DNA of 64,000 nucleotides from Vesta saturnalis. Its lineage: Eukaryota; Arthropoda; Insecta; Coleoptera; Lampyridae. Shown one piece after another: positions 45,551-57,176 of this stretch (the first letter of the stretch is position 1; each line of letters begins with the position of its first letter). A program made the translations under genes and the position numbers. Under the pieces are notes generated by a model. It was not told the DNA's origin. It was given only the letters and a program-made list of their open reading frames with translations, and searched no databases. The DNA lies in contig JARFJB010000821.1 of assembly GCA_036346205.1 (NCBI GenBank), positions 1,657,722 to 1,721,721 on the forward strand, given 5' to 3'.

Positions 45551-46023
45551 TATATTATTTTATTTTTGGATTCTTGACAAAATTTTAGGATAAGTCTTAT
45601 AAGGGTTTCCTATACCTTTTTTCAACTGTTTCTTAGATATCTTGATTTTTTCAAAAATTTTGAAAGATGTAACCCTATTTTCAACACTGCTTGTCTTACT
45701 TATTTTTGACTGACGGAAAGTGCTTCTGGAGTAGACAGAAGCACAAGAACTATACTTTTGAAATACTCATTGACAATTGATTTATTGCATACATGGTGTT
45801 CAAAATTTGATGAACTATTAAACAATTTTCAAAGTTGAAAAACTTTGTTAATTCAAATGTGACACCCTGTATATTATTGGATGAATAGATGCAGCATTTA
45901 GTTATGCATCGTTTGGCTACATTACCTATACCTATTATCGACAATTTTCTTGTTAATTAATATTTTCTACTTTAATGTGATTTTTGACAGAAACTGAAAT
46001 GTTTTTCAAAAATAAAATGAACT

Positions 46024-47574
46024 TAATTCAAACTACACAAATTCTATTTTATTAAAACAATGAAATAAAACAAGAAGATAACAAAATTGAGAGCATAATA
46101 ACAAATGAAAAACATAAAACAATTATTTGAACATAACTAGAAGAAAAGTGATAAAAAAGATAAAATGAATCATTACAAATGTTCCACATGACCGCCAATT
46201 TGATTTAAGCATTTTATAACTCTATCATATACTCCTTGCGAAATAGATCGCCGAATTTCGTGTGGACACATACTATTGAATGCATTGTGAACACGATTTA
46301 GCAATTCCTCTCTAGTTTGAACTGGCCTAGAGTACACTAATTCTTTTATACGACCCCAGAGGTAAAAGTCCAGGGGCGTCAAATCGGGTGATCTCGGTGG
46401 CCAGTTCCAAGGTCCTTGTGGGCCAATCCACCGATCTTCAAACAACAATGTTAACTGTTGGTGTACAGCTATAGTGGAATGTGCGGTAGCACCATCCAGC
46501 TGATACCAACTGTTTGCCCTGTTACAATATGCAGGTAGAGTATTTAGAAAATCCATAACAAATCCACGGAGAATTGATATGCCACTCTATTATCCATAAC
46601 TAAACAAAAAACGTTAAAACTAAATTGGAACTGGTGATTACATTCTCTTGTTACGTGAGGATTATCTTGTGCCCAGTAGTGATTATTTCGGCGATTGAAA
46701 ATTCCTTCTCTACTGAATTTTGATTAATCGGTCCAAATAATGTTGTGAAGAAATCTCGGATATTCGGTCATTTGTACAAGAATAAATTCACAAAAGTTAA
46801 CTCGTCGTGCCTGATCACCAAGATGTAATCCTTGCACAGTTATTACCGAAAAAGGATGCATTTTATACTTCTTTAATATTCTGTGGATTTATGTTTGTGA
46901 AATATCCAAATCCAGTGCAGCTGCTGTAATTGAAGCTCGTGGATAAGCGTGAAAATAAGCTAATACGTTCACCTCGTTAACTTCATTATCTATTACTGGC
47001 TTTAAATGCGTTCGAGTTGCCCTTATACTTCCAGTTGCAATAAATCGAGCTTCAATTCTTGAAAATTTTCCAGGTGTCATTAATGGTAGGTGTGGATACC
47101 GTTCGTTAAACAACCTGCATGTTCGCCTAACAATTCGTCCACATTCACCATGTGTGTAAAACAAATTTAATAAATCATTGTTTGTTAGAATATTCTTGAA
47201 TACATTCCATTATAAACAGAACTTAAAAAAAATACTTAAAAAATTACAAAATCACTTAAATTGTACTGATTTGACATTAAATCAACAACAATGTTTTAAT
47301 TCGTGTCAAAATCAAGGCTCACTAGATTGCAGTTTTGGAATTTTATCGGCTTTTATAAAAAATACGGAGTTATACGAGTTATAAAATGCTTAAATCAAAT
47401 TGGCGGTCATGTGGAACATTTGTAATGATTCATTTTATCCTTTTTATCACTTTTCTTCTAGTTATGTTCAAATAATTGTTTTATGTTCTTCATTTGTTAT
47501 TATGCTCTCAATTTTGTTATCTTCTTGTTTTATTTCATTGTTTTAATAAAATAGAATTTGTGTAGTTTGAATTA
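46024..47574 (-). mobile_element. Mariner-like element A with ~193 bp TIRs
   Basis: 46024-46216 and 47382-47574 are inverted copies starting TAATTCAAACTACACAAATT at the left and ending in the inverse at the right. The left repeat includes the last codons of the transposase (GGHVEHL) and its stop. TA is present at both ends. Confidence 0.7.
46173..47210 (-). pseudogene. DUF4817-type transposase A, decayed
   Basis: The N-terminal region (47164 to 46889) reads CGRIVRRTCRLFNERYPHLP, KFSRIEARFIATGSIRATRT and SITAAALDLDISQT, then a TAA where copy B has a Ser codon. The catalytic region has WTD followed by a stop (copy B has WTDESKF). The C-terminus (46556-46173) has YQLDGATAHSTIAV (second catalytic Asp), RSPDLTPLDFYLWG (third) and ends GGHVEHL. 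A 4-bp insertion near the start codon and a frameshift in the middle add to the decay. This group uses a mariner-type DDD/DDE mechanism. Confidence 0.8.
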
Positions 47575-48360
47575 TAGGCCAGTCAAATTCCATTTTGAGA
47601 GTGAAGTTTTTAGGGACATTTGTATCTTAGCGGCAATCGATAGCTTTTTTATAGTAAAATGATTGTGTAAAAATCCCAAAAAATCCTATGTAAGCTAAAG
47701 CGGCCATCTTGAAAAATGGCCGCCAGAACACATTTTCTTTAGAACCAAATATCTCAACCTTCAGTTGATTTAATTTCTTTTTTTTATTGCTCTGTTCTAT
47801 TACTAAAAAAATGTAGTAATGATAATTTCGCAAAAATCAAAAAATAAGACCACTGAAACCATTCAAATTTTGATATCAATTTTAATTAAAATTGTGCCTA
47901 TTGCATTTGAAAATTAATTAAAAATATGAATATGAAAAAATTCAAATAAAAGTTTTAGATAGTTTAATTCTATATCTTTTATTTTTTTGCTTAACTTTTA
48001 CCACATATTAAGGGTTATGACTGATTCTTGGTAACCACGCAACCCTTGGCGAAAACACAGTCCCATCTCCGCCTGAATAACCGAATTTTTGAAGTTATTT
48101 TGAATATGAAGTTTTTCTGAATATATTTTAAAGACAATCAGTAATTTTTACCGGTTTTATGCATAAGAAAAAACGTATAAATCGAAAAACCCCATATAAA
48201 AAAAAGATTATTTTTACTAAGGACAACCCACTGATACATAAAGTGTTACAAGATAAGTACATGTATTTATTTTATAAGTTTAAACGATAAAATATATTAT
48301 GCATCGCAAAATTTTCTTCAACACCATGCTTTATATTTACAGTCAATTCCATCAATTGTA
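47575..48360. other. Unassigned left part of the captured segment
   Basis: It contains GCTAAAGCGGCCATCTTGAA and GCGGCCATC/GATGGCC-type words found in many insect repeats, but no recognisable protein. It begins exactly where homology to the mariner end stops (47574). Confidence 0.4.
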
Positions 48361-50322
48361 GCAATTGAGCTTCCCTTCTGAGCAAACACATCTTCTTTGA
48401 CAGCCATCTCGACATTTGCAAAATAATAAATTTAAAACATCTTATTAAATTGTTATGGTAACAGGAAACATTTGACGTTATAGTTTCCCGAATTTTTCTG
48501 GTGGCAAAGAATTTCCTAACCAGAATTGAGTTTTAAGATGTCCTAAAATGTCTTAATTCTAGTACAAATATGTAAAGTTTTTTTATATCTATGAAATTTG
48601 TCATACCTTAATATATGTTGGTTTAGGGCTTTTAGGTGGGTACTTAAATCAAAAGATTTTTAGAGTTTGAGATTCCAACATTAAACAGCCTGAATCTTTC
48701 GTCGTTAACATTGCTGGTGCTTTTAATCCATACAGTAGGAGCACAAACTCATGACCAACCTCAAACAACATATTCACATCACATTAGAATCATTAAAAAT
48801 AAGTAATTTTTGATTATATTTGTGTTTTTAAAAACATTTAATGCTGTACATTTTTTCTTGTAAGGATATTTGGGTGTCACATCCCTAAGAATGAAAAAGG
48901 ATATTCTAACGAGAGGCTGAAACATACTTTAAAACATGGAACATTTCATCTTGATTTTTCCACGTCCAACCTTCTTAAAGTACAGATCTGACAAATTATT
49001 GCAGAAAGCAATCGACAAAACCAGTAAATCAGTATCTTAATTATAGTTACAGAACTTTCATGTTGACAGTTGGCTAAAGTAATTGATTTACAATTAATGT
49101 GTCTGCATCCCCATCTGCCAAGTGATAATATTATTTTTAAAGTACATCCTCAGCAGTTGCATAAGCTGATATTTATTTTTTCGTGGGACAAGAAATCGAC
49201 TTGGGTTACTGTTACAACCTTTCGTTGATAATAAGTTCTACTGATTTTTCATTTTTTCCGCCGATGTTCTTCATCTTTGGTAGATGGAATGTTATTATAT
49301 CCATCGAATACAATTTGCATTGCTTCCAAAGTGCCAAATATAAGACACATATAAATCCGCTATCCTACCAAACGTAGCTAATTTTAAACACGATAAAAAA
49401 GCCAGCCTCCGTCAATTATATATAATACTGTTAGGATGCTCGCAACTTTCGAGCTTGAGTGATTTAAGCAAACTTGCTTTATTGCCCTTTCTCATTAAAT
49501 CGTTATAAAACAAAGATGGTGGTGAAGAAGCTAGTTTCAAAAATAGTTTTTAAGATCTTGCTCTTTTTTTGCAAATTATTCTGTTAAATAATTGATGTGC
49601 ATTTAAATAACACTATCATCACGAAATTTCACCGTTTTTTTAGATTAATTTGATTTTATTCTTGACTTTAAAGTGCATTTCTGAAAATTTCTTACCAACC
49701 ATAGATTTTACTGATATTAATCCCAATTCTTTAGCCATGTGGCAATTTATATTTTCTGAAGCAACAACCCCACTTGTTATGCAAGCTGATTAAAATGATC
49801 ACTAAAATTGTGATTTTCCAACCATTCTAAAATAGTGTTTAAATCTTTATTATTCTCTAATTCTGGAATCACGTAGTTCTACATGTTGATCAGACCGATG
49901 AGTGTGAACACCACAAAATACCTCTAGCGCATCACATGCTTCTGCTGTATATGGCATCGTAAGAATCCATTTGGTTCTAGTACTCGGTAACACCTCTACC
50001 ATGGGTTAACCCTCCTGATGTCTTCATAGATCTCATAAGGTATTGTTCGATGCCATATCGGTCCAAGTACCAGACCATAATTTTTCAGTGCGACGAACCG
50101 TAAAGTAGCCGAGATGACAAAATTTTCGTATTCATTCGGTGGCATAATTTCTTCTAATTTCATCATATTTTGAATATACAAATGTGCAGATTTTGTAATG
50201 TAAATGGGTACATGCAAATAAGGCAACATCATCTTCACGGCTGATAGATGCATTTCCAATCTCCATAACGTTCTGCTTTTAAGAAAATTTTCATTATAGA
50301 TCGCCGAATTTCGTGTGGACAC
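48361..50322 (-). pseudogene. Fragment of a repetitive insect gene with PIN/flap-nuclease-like motif
   Basis: Minus-strand pieces occur in N-to-C order. The first (50322-49996) reads LEMHLSAVKMMLPYLHV, AKSAHLY-like and KLEEIMPPNEYENFV. The next (about 49999-49861) reads TKWILTMPYTAEACDALEVF and DQHVELRDSRI. Then come QIVFDGYNNIPSTKDEEHRR (about 49330-49260), ADGDADTLIV (about 49117-49088) and DTDLLVLS (about 49035). Next are GHEFVLLLYGLKAPAML (about 48760) and a Cys-rich end CKCRDGCQRRCVCSEGKLNC (48420-48361). The G-D-A-D-T-L-I-V and D-T-D-L-L-V-L motifs resemble PIN/XPG-type acidic sites of a family present in many copies in insect genomes and annotated as uncharacterised. Many stops and frame changes show a dead copy. 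It lies between mariner copies A and B. Confidence 0.6.
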
Positions 50323-51256
50323 ATACTATTGAATGCATTGTGAACACGATTTAGCAATTCCTCTCTAGTTTGAACTGGCCTAGAGTACACTAATTCTTTT
50401 ATACGACCCCAGAGGTAAAAGTCCAGGGGCGTCAAATCGGGTGATCTCGGTGGCCAGTTCCAAGGTCCTTGTGGGCTAATCCACCGATCTTCTAACATCA
50501 ATGTCAACTGTTGGTGTACAGCTATAGTGGAATGTGAGGGAGCACCATCCAGCTGATACCAACTGTTTGCCCTGTTACATGCAAGTAGAGCATTTAGAAA
50601 ATCCATAACAAATCCACGGAGAATTGATATGCCACTCTATTATCCATAACTAAACAAAAAACGTTAAAACTAAATTGGAACTGGTGATTACGTTCTCTTG
50701 TTACGTGAGGATTATCTTGTGCCCACTAGTGATTATTTCGGCGATTGAAAATTCCTTCTCTACTGAATTTTGATTCATCGGTCCAAATAATGTTGTGAAG
50801 AAATCTCGGATATTCGGTCATTTGTACAAGAATAAATTCACAAAAGTTAACTCGTCGTGCCTGATCACCAAGATGTAATCCTTGCACAGTTATTACCGAA
50901 AAAGGATGCATTTTATACTTCTTTAATATTCTGTGGATTGATGTTTGTGAAATATCCAAATCCAGTGCAGCTGCTGTAATTGAAGTTCGTGGATAAGCGT
51001 GAAAATAAGCTAACACGTTCACCTCGTTAACTTCATTATCTATTACTGGCTTTAAATACGTTCGAATTGCCCTTATACTTCCAGTTGCAATAAATCGAGC
51101 TTCAATTCTTGAAAATTTTCCAGGTGTCATTAATGGTAGATGTGGATACCGTTCGTTAAACAACCTGCATGTTCGCCTAACAATTCGTCCACATTCACCA
51201 TGCGTGTAAAACAAATTTAATAAATCATTGTTAGAATATTCTTGAATACATTCCAT
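50297..51256 (-). pseudogene. DUF4817-type transposase B, decayed
   Basis: Starts MECIQEYSNNDLLNLFYTHG at 51256 and is open for 176 codons through two helix-turn-helix segments to NIIWTDESKFSREGIFNRRN (first catalytic Asp). A TAG follows where copy A has Tyr. The C-terminal piece (50606 down) has YQLDGAPSHSTIAV and RSPDLTPLDFYLWG but stops at HEIRRSI, fused to unrelated DNA. A and B differ in which positions carry nonsense codons, so they decayed separately. Confidence 0.8.
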
Positions 51257-51620
51257 TATAAACAGAACTTAAAAAAAATACTTAAAAAATTACAAAATCA
51301 CTTAAATTGTACTGATTTGACATTAAATCAACAACAATGTTTTAATGCGTGTCAAAATCAAGGCTCACTAGATTGCAGTTTTGGAATTTTATCGGCTTTT
51401 ATAAAAAATACGGAGTTATACGAGTTATAAAATGCTTAAATCAAATTGGCGGTCATGTGGAACATTTGTAATGATTCATTTTATCTTTTTTATCACTTTT
51501 CTTCTAGTTATGTTCAAATAATTGTTTTATGTTTTTCATTTGTTATTATGCTCTCAATTTTGTTATCTTCTTGTTTCATTTCATTGTTTTAATAAAATAG
51601 AAATTGTGTAGTTTGAATTA
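50297..51620 (-). mobile_element. Mariner-like element B, truncated at its transposase 3' end
   Basis: 51423-51620 is the same terminal repeat as in element A; the other end is missing because homology breaks at about 50297, inside the transposase C-terminus, where the captured gene fragment begins. Confidence 0.7.
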
Positions 51621-52079
51621 AGTTCATTTTATTGTTGAAAAACATTTCAGTTTCTGTCAGAAATCACATTAAAGTAGAAAATATTAATTAACAAGAAAAT
51701 TGTCGATAATAGGTATAGGTAACGTTATAGCCAAACGATGCATAACTAAATGGTGCATCTATTCATCCAATAATATACAGGGTGTCACATTTGAATTAAC
51801 AAAGTTTTTCAACTTTGAAAATTGTTTAATAGTTCATCATGTATGCAATAAATCAATTGTCAATGAGTATTTCAAAAGTATAGTTCTTGTGCTTCTGTCT
51901 ACTCCAGAAGCACTTTCCATCAGTCAAAAATAAGTAAGACAAGCAGTGTTGAAAATAGGGTTACATCTTTCAAAATTTTTTAAAAATCAAGATATCTAAG
52001 AAACAGTTGAAAAAGGGTATAGGAAACCCTTATAAGACATCCTAAAATTTTGTCAAGAATCCAAAAATAAAATGATATA
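51621..52079. repeat. Right flank of element B, inverted copy of 45551-46023
   Basis: It contains TATACAGGGTGTCACATTTG at about 51774, another DNA-transposon-like terminus, and matches the left flank of element A in reverse. No gene: 51700-51933 is a shadow frame. Confidence 0.65.
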
Positions 52080-52263
52080 CAGGGTGTTCCATTTAAAATA
52101 AGGAAGTTAGTGGCGACTTCCGGTATAACCGGAAGTAACATGACCTTGAAAATATTTTAGAATGAAAGAGAATCTTAAATAACCCTTAAGTCCAAAAATT
52201 CAGATTTCTAAATTGTTTCTAACCACATAAACTTCTAACGAACGCCTACCGTGGAAAACCCTG
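52080..52263. mobile_element. ~184 bp MITE with 12-14 bp terminal inverted repeats
   Basis: The ends are CAGGGTGTTCCA and TGGAAAACCCTG, each next to TA. It is non-coding and contains one TGACCTTGA. It is the mirror copy of 45369-45550. Confidence 0.65.

Positions 52264-52299
<36 letters not shown>
52264..52299. repeat. (TA)n microsatellite
   Basis: A short TA run directly at the right end of the large inverted-arm structure. Confidence 0.9.
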
Positions 52300-52302
<3 letters not shown>

Positions 52303-54540
52303 ATGTAACTTTATCGTACGATATAAAATTTTTTTGTTTGTATACAATTATAATTTAATAATGATGCAATGCTATAGGGAATAAGATTTAAAAGTAACTT
52401 TATATTTTTATGCTTCTTTAACTTTCTACCTCGTCTAGCTTCATTTAGGGGATATGGTTCAAATGATTTAATTTTGCAATATAAATAATGACGATTTGCT
52501 TGACATATGAAACGTGTGAAAACACGAGTTAATTATGTTTGTGATGAATTCAATAATATTAATAGGTTCTGAAATTTACGTGTTATGATTTTTATTAAGC
52601 AACCCGTACATGCAATCATGCATCATTTTCAACGTACTCAGCGTCCTCTTTAAATATTGAGTTCATAAATGTATTGGTGAAAAATGACAACTTACATAAG
52701 AAAATGTTCTGAATTTAAATAGGTAAGCACAAATTTCATAAATGATAATATTTCTATTTTTCTTGATAAATTACGTTATCCTGGATTTGAACACTTTGTA
52801 CATATACGAAAACATTTAACATAACCCAAATCTAAGACTTAAAGTTTCCTTAACTGTCTGTTGTGTGTTTATCAGGTGTGGTCTAGTTTGTCCTTGGTTG
52901 GATGCCCTGGTTACCATACGCTACTGCTGTGGATCTCCCTTGATGTATACCCAAAATTATCTATGATGTAGCAATCGTTACCCGTTGGGTAAATAGTCGG
53001 AGCACTTAATTTTATTTGGAGTATTACATGCAAGTACATTAATTCATCAATAGTGGTAATTGAATTAATTATTTATTTATTCTTATTAAAATTTAAATAA
53101 ATCACTTATTTTTGGTTAATTTTATTTTAAATCAATTAATATTCATATTTAACATTTATCGTTAACACAAAATGCACCATTTTCGAATTTTACATAGATA
53201 TGGTTTTTAGGCTATAAAATTTCAACCGAACATGTATCAACCGCAGATCAAATTTAGGTTAGTTTTTCAAAATATCTTACTTATTGCCTTCAGTAGGTTA
53301 CGATTGCCTACAGGGAAATTAAATATATTTATACTAATTATATCAATAAGTATTTGTTAAACATAGTTACCTATAGTATAAGTTCGGTGATCCTGTGATA
53401 CCTGATTTCAGCTAATTTTCAACACAATTTCTCTCATGTAGATCTGATATATGTTAATTAAATCATTCTTTAAGATTTTAACGCACACTTAACAATCAAC
53501 ATTTTGAATAATTTTTGTTAATATTAGTTTTATGTGTCACGCTCTTAGCGAGCTCGTGTATAACCTTAGGAATAATTACTTTTGTACTACTAGTTATGTG
53601 GTCGTGTGCAGTAGCAGTGTTGCAACTTTTATGTTTATACCAGATGTAACTTTTTTTTGTATACCAGATGCAATACTGAATCTGTTAATTGTTGGCGCGA
53701 GATTTCGTGCTATTTAAATTACTTGGTAGCTCAAATATATAATATTCTTTTCTTTACTCGAACATGGATAAGGTTGTCGGACCAATTTCTGTGTCTAATT
53801 TTAAATTGCTTAATTACTATCTTCTTTGTTTTTTGAAATAAAATTGGGACTGAACAAGCTTTTCCAATTGTATTTATGTAACTTAATCAAACACGGGTTT
53901 GTATACAGTTTTGTTAAACGAAAAACAAGCTGAATTATTTAATAATTTCTTTCATATAAGTAACTGATGTAATAAGTTTATTAAATTGGCCTTTTCAGGC
54001 TAAGCTACGTAAGATCTTGCGTCGGCGGGAAGGGGAATTGTTTGTTTTGGTATTGTAAACTATAAATTACTGTGGGTGTGACAAACTCACGACTAGCCCT
54101 CATAAACTTATTTTAATTTATATTTCTTTTTGTGTGAATTGTGGGAATAACGTACATACTGTATATAATTTATTTCGTTTATTATTCACGTATATAGCTA
54201 TACAATAATATTTGGCTTATTGCGTCCTTTGTTGGGAATTCCAGAAAGGAACTAAATTTACGTTTGTCGAGGGAACAGTTCACTTACTTATTATTCCTAT
54301 TACTTACTACCTGCTTCAAGCTTTACAGGCTCTCCCTCTTCCAAGGAATAAAAACCTTTTTCTTTTCCTTTTTTCTCTTTAAAGCTTGTGGCGTCCATTT
54401 AGATTCTTTCCTCTCTAACTAAATTCTCACTCCAACTATATTATCGATACCTCCAAAACAACCATGTAATCTGAGTGCTCTGCGATCTTCCGACCGTTCG
54501 ATTGAGCTTTGGCCGAGCTCACTCATTTCTCTTATGTTGT
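52300..54540. other. AT-rich non-coding stretch
   Basis: No recognisable gene. The open frame at 53532-53717 has no support. 54330-54370 has a CTCTCCCTCTTCCAAGGAAT and CTTTTTCTTTTCC segment that resembles the tail of the SINE at 54.9 kb and may be a SINE fragment. Confidence 0.5.
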
Positions 54541-54547
54541 GCACAAA

Positions 54548-54722
54548 TACCCACACTCACACTCACACTCACACTCACACTCACACTCACACCCACACTC
54601 ACACTCACACGCACACGCACACGCACACGCACACGACACGCACGCACACGCACATCAGCACGCACGCACATGCAATCACGCACGCACGCACGCACGCAAT
54701 ATACGCACGCGTGTTAGACACG

Positions 54723-54768
<46 letters not shown>
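54548..54768. repeat. (CACT)n/(CACG)n array followed by (TA)n
   Basis: CACACTCACACT units (54550-54605), then CGCACA units to about 54725, then TA to 54768. The three open frames here are low-complexity artefacts. Confidence 0.95.
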
Positions 54769-54771
<3 letters not shown>

Positions 54772-54889
54772 CATTCTATAAGCATTGAGATGGTCGATAT
54801 AGTAGAGAGCAAAGGCTTTCGCGCCCGATAATATAAGCGCGTAGAAACACGGTATAAAGAATACTATGTTAGTTTGTAGTAACATGCTT

Positions 54890-55285
54890 AAAAAAGACCG
54901 AGGTAGTAGCGTAGTGGTGACACGACCTACTTAGCATTCGGGAGGTAATAGGTTCGATTCCCGTTACCGTCTACCTTGTATGAGGTTTTCCCAGGGGGTT
55001 TTCCTCATACACATGTAACGGCATGGTCATTGCGTATATGCACACTGTGTGCGGCTACTTAGGCGAATGCTGGGGTAGTATTTTTCCCCTCAGAACTCTA
55101 ACTTCGTTCCTTCCGAACCTATCCTGACCACACCCATCCTTAACCCCACCATGCATGTACTGGTACGTAATATATGAATGCTGGGATCTATGATTGTGGC
55201 TGAAGGAGCTCGGAAAGCTTGAGAAACCCGCCCTCCCCCTTGGAGAAGGAATTAAATACGTGGCCTTTCCTTTCCTTTTCTTAAA
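54890..55285 (+). mobile_element. tRNA-Ala-derived SINE, ~390 bp
   Basis: The head carries RNA polymerase III signals: an A box TAGCGTAGTGG (54907-54917) and a perfect B box GGTTCGATTCC (54951-54961), 44 bp apart. Between them CTTAGCATTCGGGAGG resembles the anticodon arm of tRNA-Ala(AGC), and GGTAG/CTACC can pair as an acceptor-like stem. The body includes GTTTTCCCAGGGGGTTTTCC and GAGAAACCCGCCCTCCCCC, and the tail is CTTTCC repeats. No tRNA gene function is expected. Confidence 0.75.
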
Positions 55286-55341
55286 ATAGGCTCATAGTGA
55301 CGGACTGATAAGAAATCGCATTTGGAGACAAATTTTTACAC

Positions 55342-55557
55342 AGTAAGAACGTGATAGATTATTTAAAAGAAGTTTCAAAAAGTAAAAGAAATGTTATAGC
55401 TGAAAGTAATATGAAAGTGAACATTGAAATAAGAGAAATTAAAATTGTCACTATGAACATTAAAGGTGTTATTGCTATTAAAGTATTTGTATATGATGTT
55501 TATGTGCCGAAATTTTCATACTTGCATGCAGTTCATGTATCTCTCACATTACTTTGA
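55342..55557 (+). pseudogene. Possible Copia-type protease fragment
   Basis: The frame reads VIDYLKEVSKSKRNVIAESN, IREIKIVTMNIKGVIAIK and VYDVYVPKFSYLHAVHV. The order (V-x-x-A-x, G-x-I, then x-D-V-x-Y-V-P) resembles the end of the Copia gag-pol aspartic protease before the pre-integrase domain, but no DSG active site is visible. The assignment is weak. Confidence 0.3.
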
Positions 55558-55865
55558 TGTGAACCATTTATGAAAGAATGTCATGAGACATTACATCATA
55601 TAGGTACTTGCCTTGTCTAAGATGTTTGAAGTAACTGTAATGTTGTATTGTGAGAGAACTTAACACGGAAATGCATCGATCCTTTTCAATACACCAGGGT
55701 AGATATTAATGTTACAAATTCTTAGAAGTATCACCAAAAAGATGCGTTAGTTTATGGTAATCATGATTATGATAGAACAATGTCTAATATTTAAAGATAG
55801 TAATTGGTGGTATCGTTGATCATTTGCATTAAAAAAATAATTTGTTAGTATTATTGTTAAATATT

Positions 55866-57176
55866 GACTAAATTGAATGGTAGATGAAATGATTTTTTAA
55901 ACTAAAAGTAGTTGGACAAGATGGATATTTAACAAGTTTAAACATGTGAGAGGTACTCAAGTCAAAAACACCTTTAGGTAAAAATTTAAAGCTTCAACAG
56001 AAATTGCAAGGTCATCACATCACAATTCTTAGAAATATTGGAATAGAGTTTTCAACATCAAAGAGTAATGACCTGCAAGTGTAGCATACTACATTCCTTG
56101 GAAATACAAAAATAGAATCAGTTTATGGAAACAAGAAGAACTCCAGGTTGTTGTTGTCCATGGTAAAAAGTAGACCAAGGTCAAATTGTATATTACAATT
56201 TTTAGAAATCTAAAAATAGAATGCTTAAACTGAAGGATTGTTGATTTGCAGGGTATCATATTACATTTCCTAGAAATCTAAAAATAGAGTTTTCAAGGTC
56301 AAAGAGGTATCATATTACATTTCTTAAAAATATAAAAATAGAATCAGTTCATGGAAACAAGACGTTTTTGTCTAGGTAAGTGGTTTTACAGGATGCAGAT
56401 TTGTAAAAAAAGGCTTCCTTGGGTGCGCACGATTTTTTAAACTTTTTCTTAGCGGAAATGGCGAACGTAGTACGCGTGATAAGAAGCGAAAGCAAAGAAA
56501 AAGTATTAAGTATTGACGAGAGAAAGAAGAGGGTTGAAGACTTATTGAACGAAATAAAAGAATTAAAACTAGATTTAGATCTTTGTGAAACGAATAAAAA
56601 AATGAAACAGTTTGGAGTTAATAAATAAAAATAAATACGTGTAACTTGTAATCCTTAGCGTTGATATATAATGTAGAAAAAAAGTTGTGGGTGTAGGAGA
56701 TAATAATATGCATGAAAGATGAAATAGAAATGAAGTGGAAGAATGTGTTATAAAGAAGAAGTATTAAAAAAAGTGGTTTGTAAATTAATAAGTAAGCCCT
56801 AAAAATGACGCCCTCCAGAATTTTTAAATTTACCGATACATGCCAGTAAAAAAAAATTTCAACACGTTTGTTTTATAAGTGGTACTTTATCTCTTTCATT
56901 TATTAATTTATTAAATAATATGAGAAATGGTCCTAAAATAAACCTATTCAATGTTTGAAACGATAAACAGAACTTAAAACAACTTTTTTGGACTGCGTAA
57001 GCTCATAAGAAACATAACTTATCGAACCCCATTTCAAAATTTTTAATCGATTAGGACCCAAATTTTCAATTTTCAACGAGACATAACAATTATACATGTA
57101 TAGATTAATATAAAAATCTCAATATAAATAAAAAGAATTTAGCTTGAACGGAAACGAACATGCGAGTCAGCGGTCT
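55866..57176 (+). repeat. Dispersed repeat family, copy 3, with intact small ORF
   Basis: Collinear with about 38430-39727. It has the TCAAGGTCA units (for example TTTTCAAGGTCAAAGAGG at 56290), then the 800-bp small-ORF tail. It begins the second copy of the duplicated segment. Confidence 0.8.
56458..56628 (+). CDS. Small charged coiled-coil protein, unknown
   Basis: The start is taken at ATG 56458 (MANVVRVIRSESKEKVLSID), because the frame upstream of it is not matched by the other copy; an ATG at 56419 is in frame. The product has 56 residues, rich in Glu, Lys and Leu (ERKKRVEDLLNEIKELKLDL), predicted as one amphipathic helix, and ends FGVNK. GCGGAAATGG is an acceptable initiation context, and a polypyrimidine/AG-like CTTTTTCTTAG lies just upstream, so this could be the second exon of a longer transcript. 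The sister copy at 39014 is frameshifted. It may be the only product of a transposable repeat. Function unknown. Confidence 0.35.
   Translation: MANVVRVIRSESKEKVLSIDERKKRVEDLLNEIKELKLDLDLCETNKKMKQFGVNK

Larger units (their letters stand above)
45369..52263. mobile_element. Large structure with ~845 bp inverted arms
   Basis: 45369-46216 is an inverted copy of 51423-52263 at roughly 95% identity by eye. Both outer ends abut (TA)n runs and show GGGTTTTCCACGG / CCGTGGAAAACCC. Inside, in order: mariner-like copy A, 2.7 kb of other DNA, mariner-like copy B. A and B lie in the same orientation. The arrangement is like a composite transposon, but an inverted duplication of the flanks would also give it. 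Confidence 0.6.

Noticed and set aside
47178..47384. Plus-strand frame conserved at 51242-51430
   Set aside because: Conservation comes from the duplicated mariner-like element; the frame is antisense to its 5' region.
54901..54975. Functional tRNA-Ala gene
   Set aside because: The acceptor and D arms do not pair properly and it continues into a SINE body.
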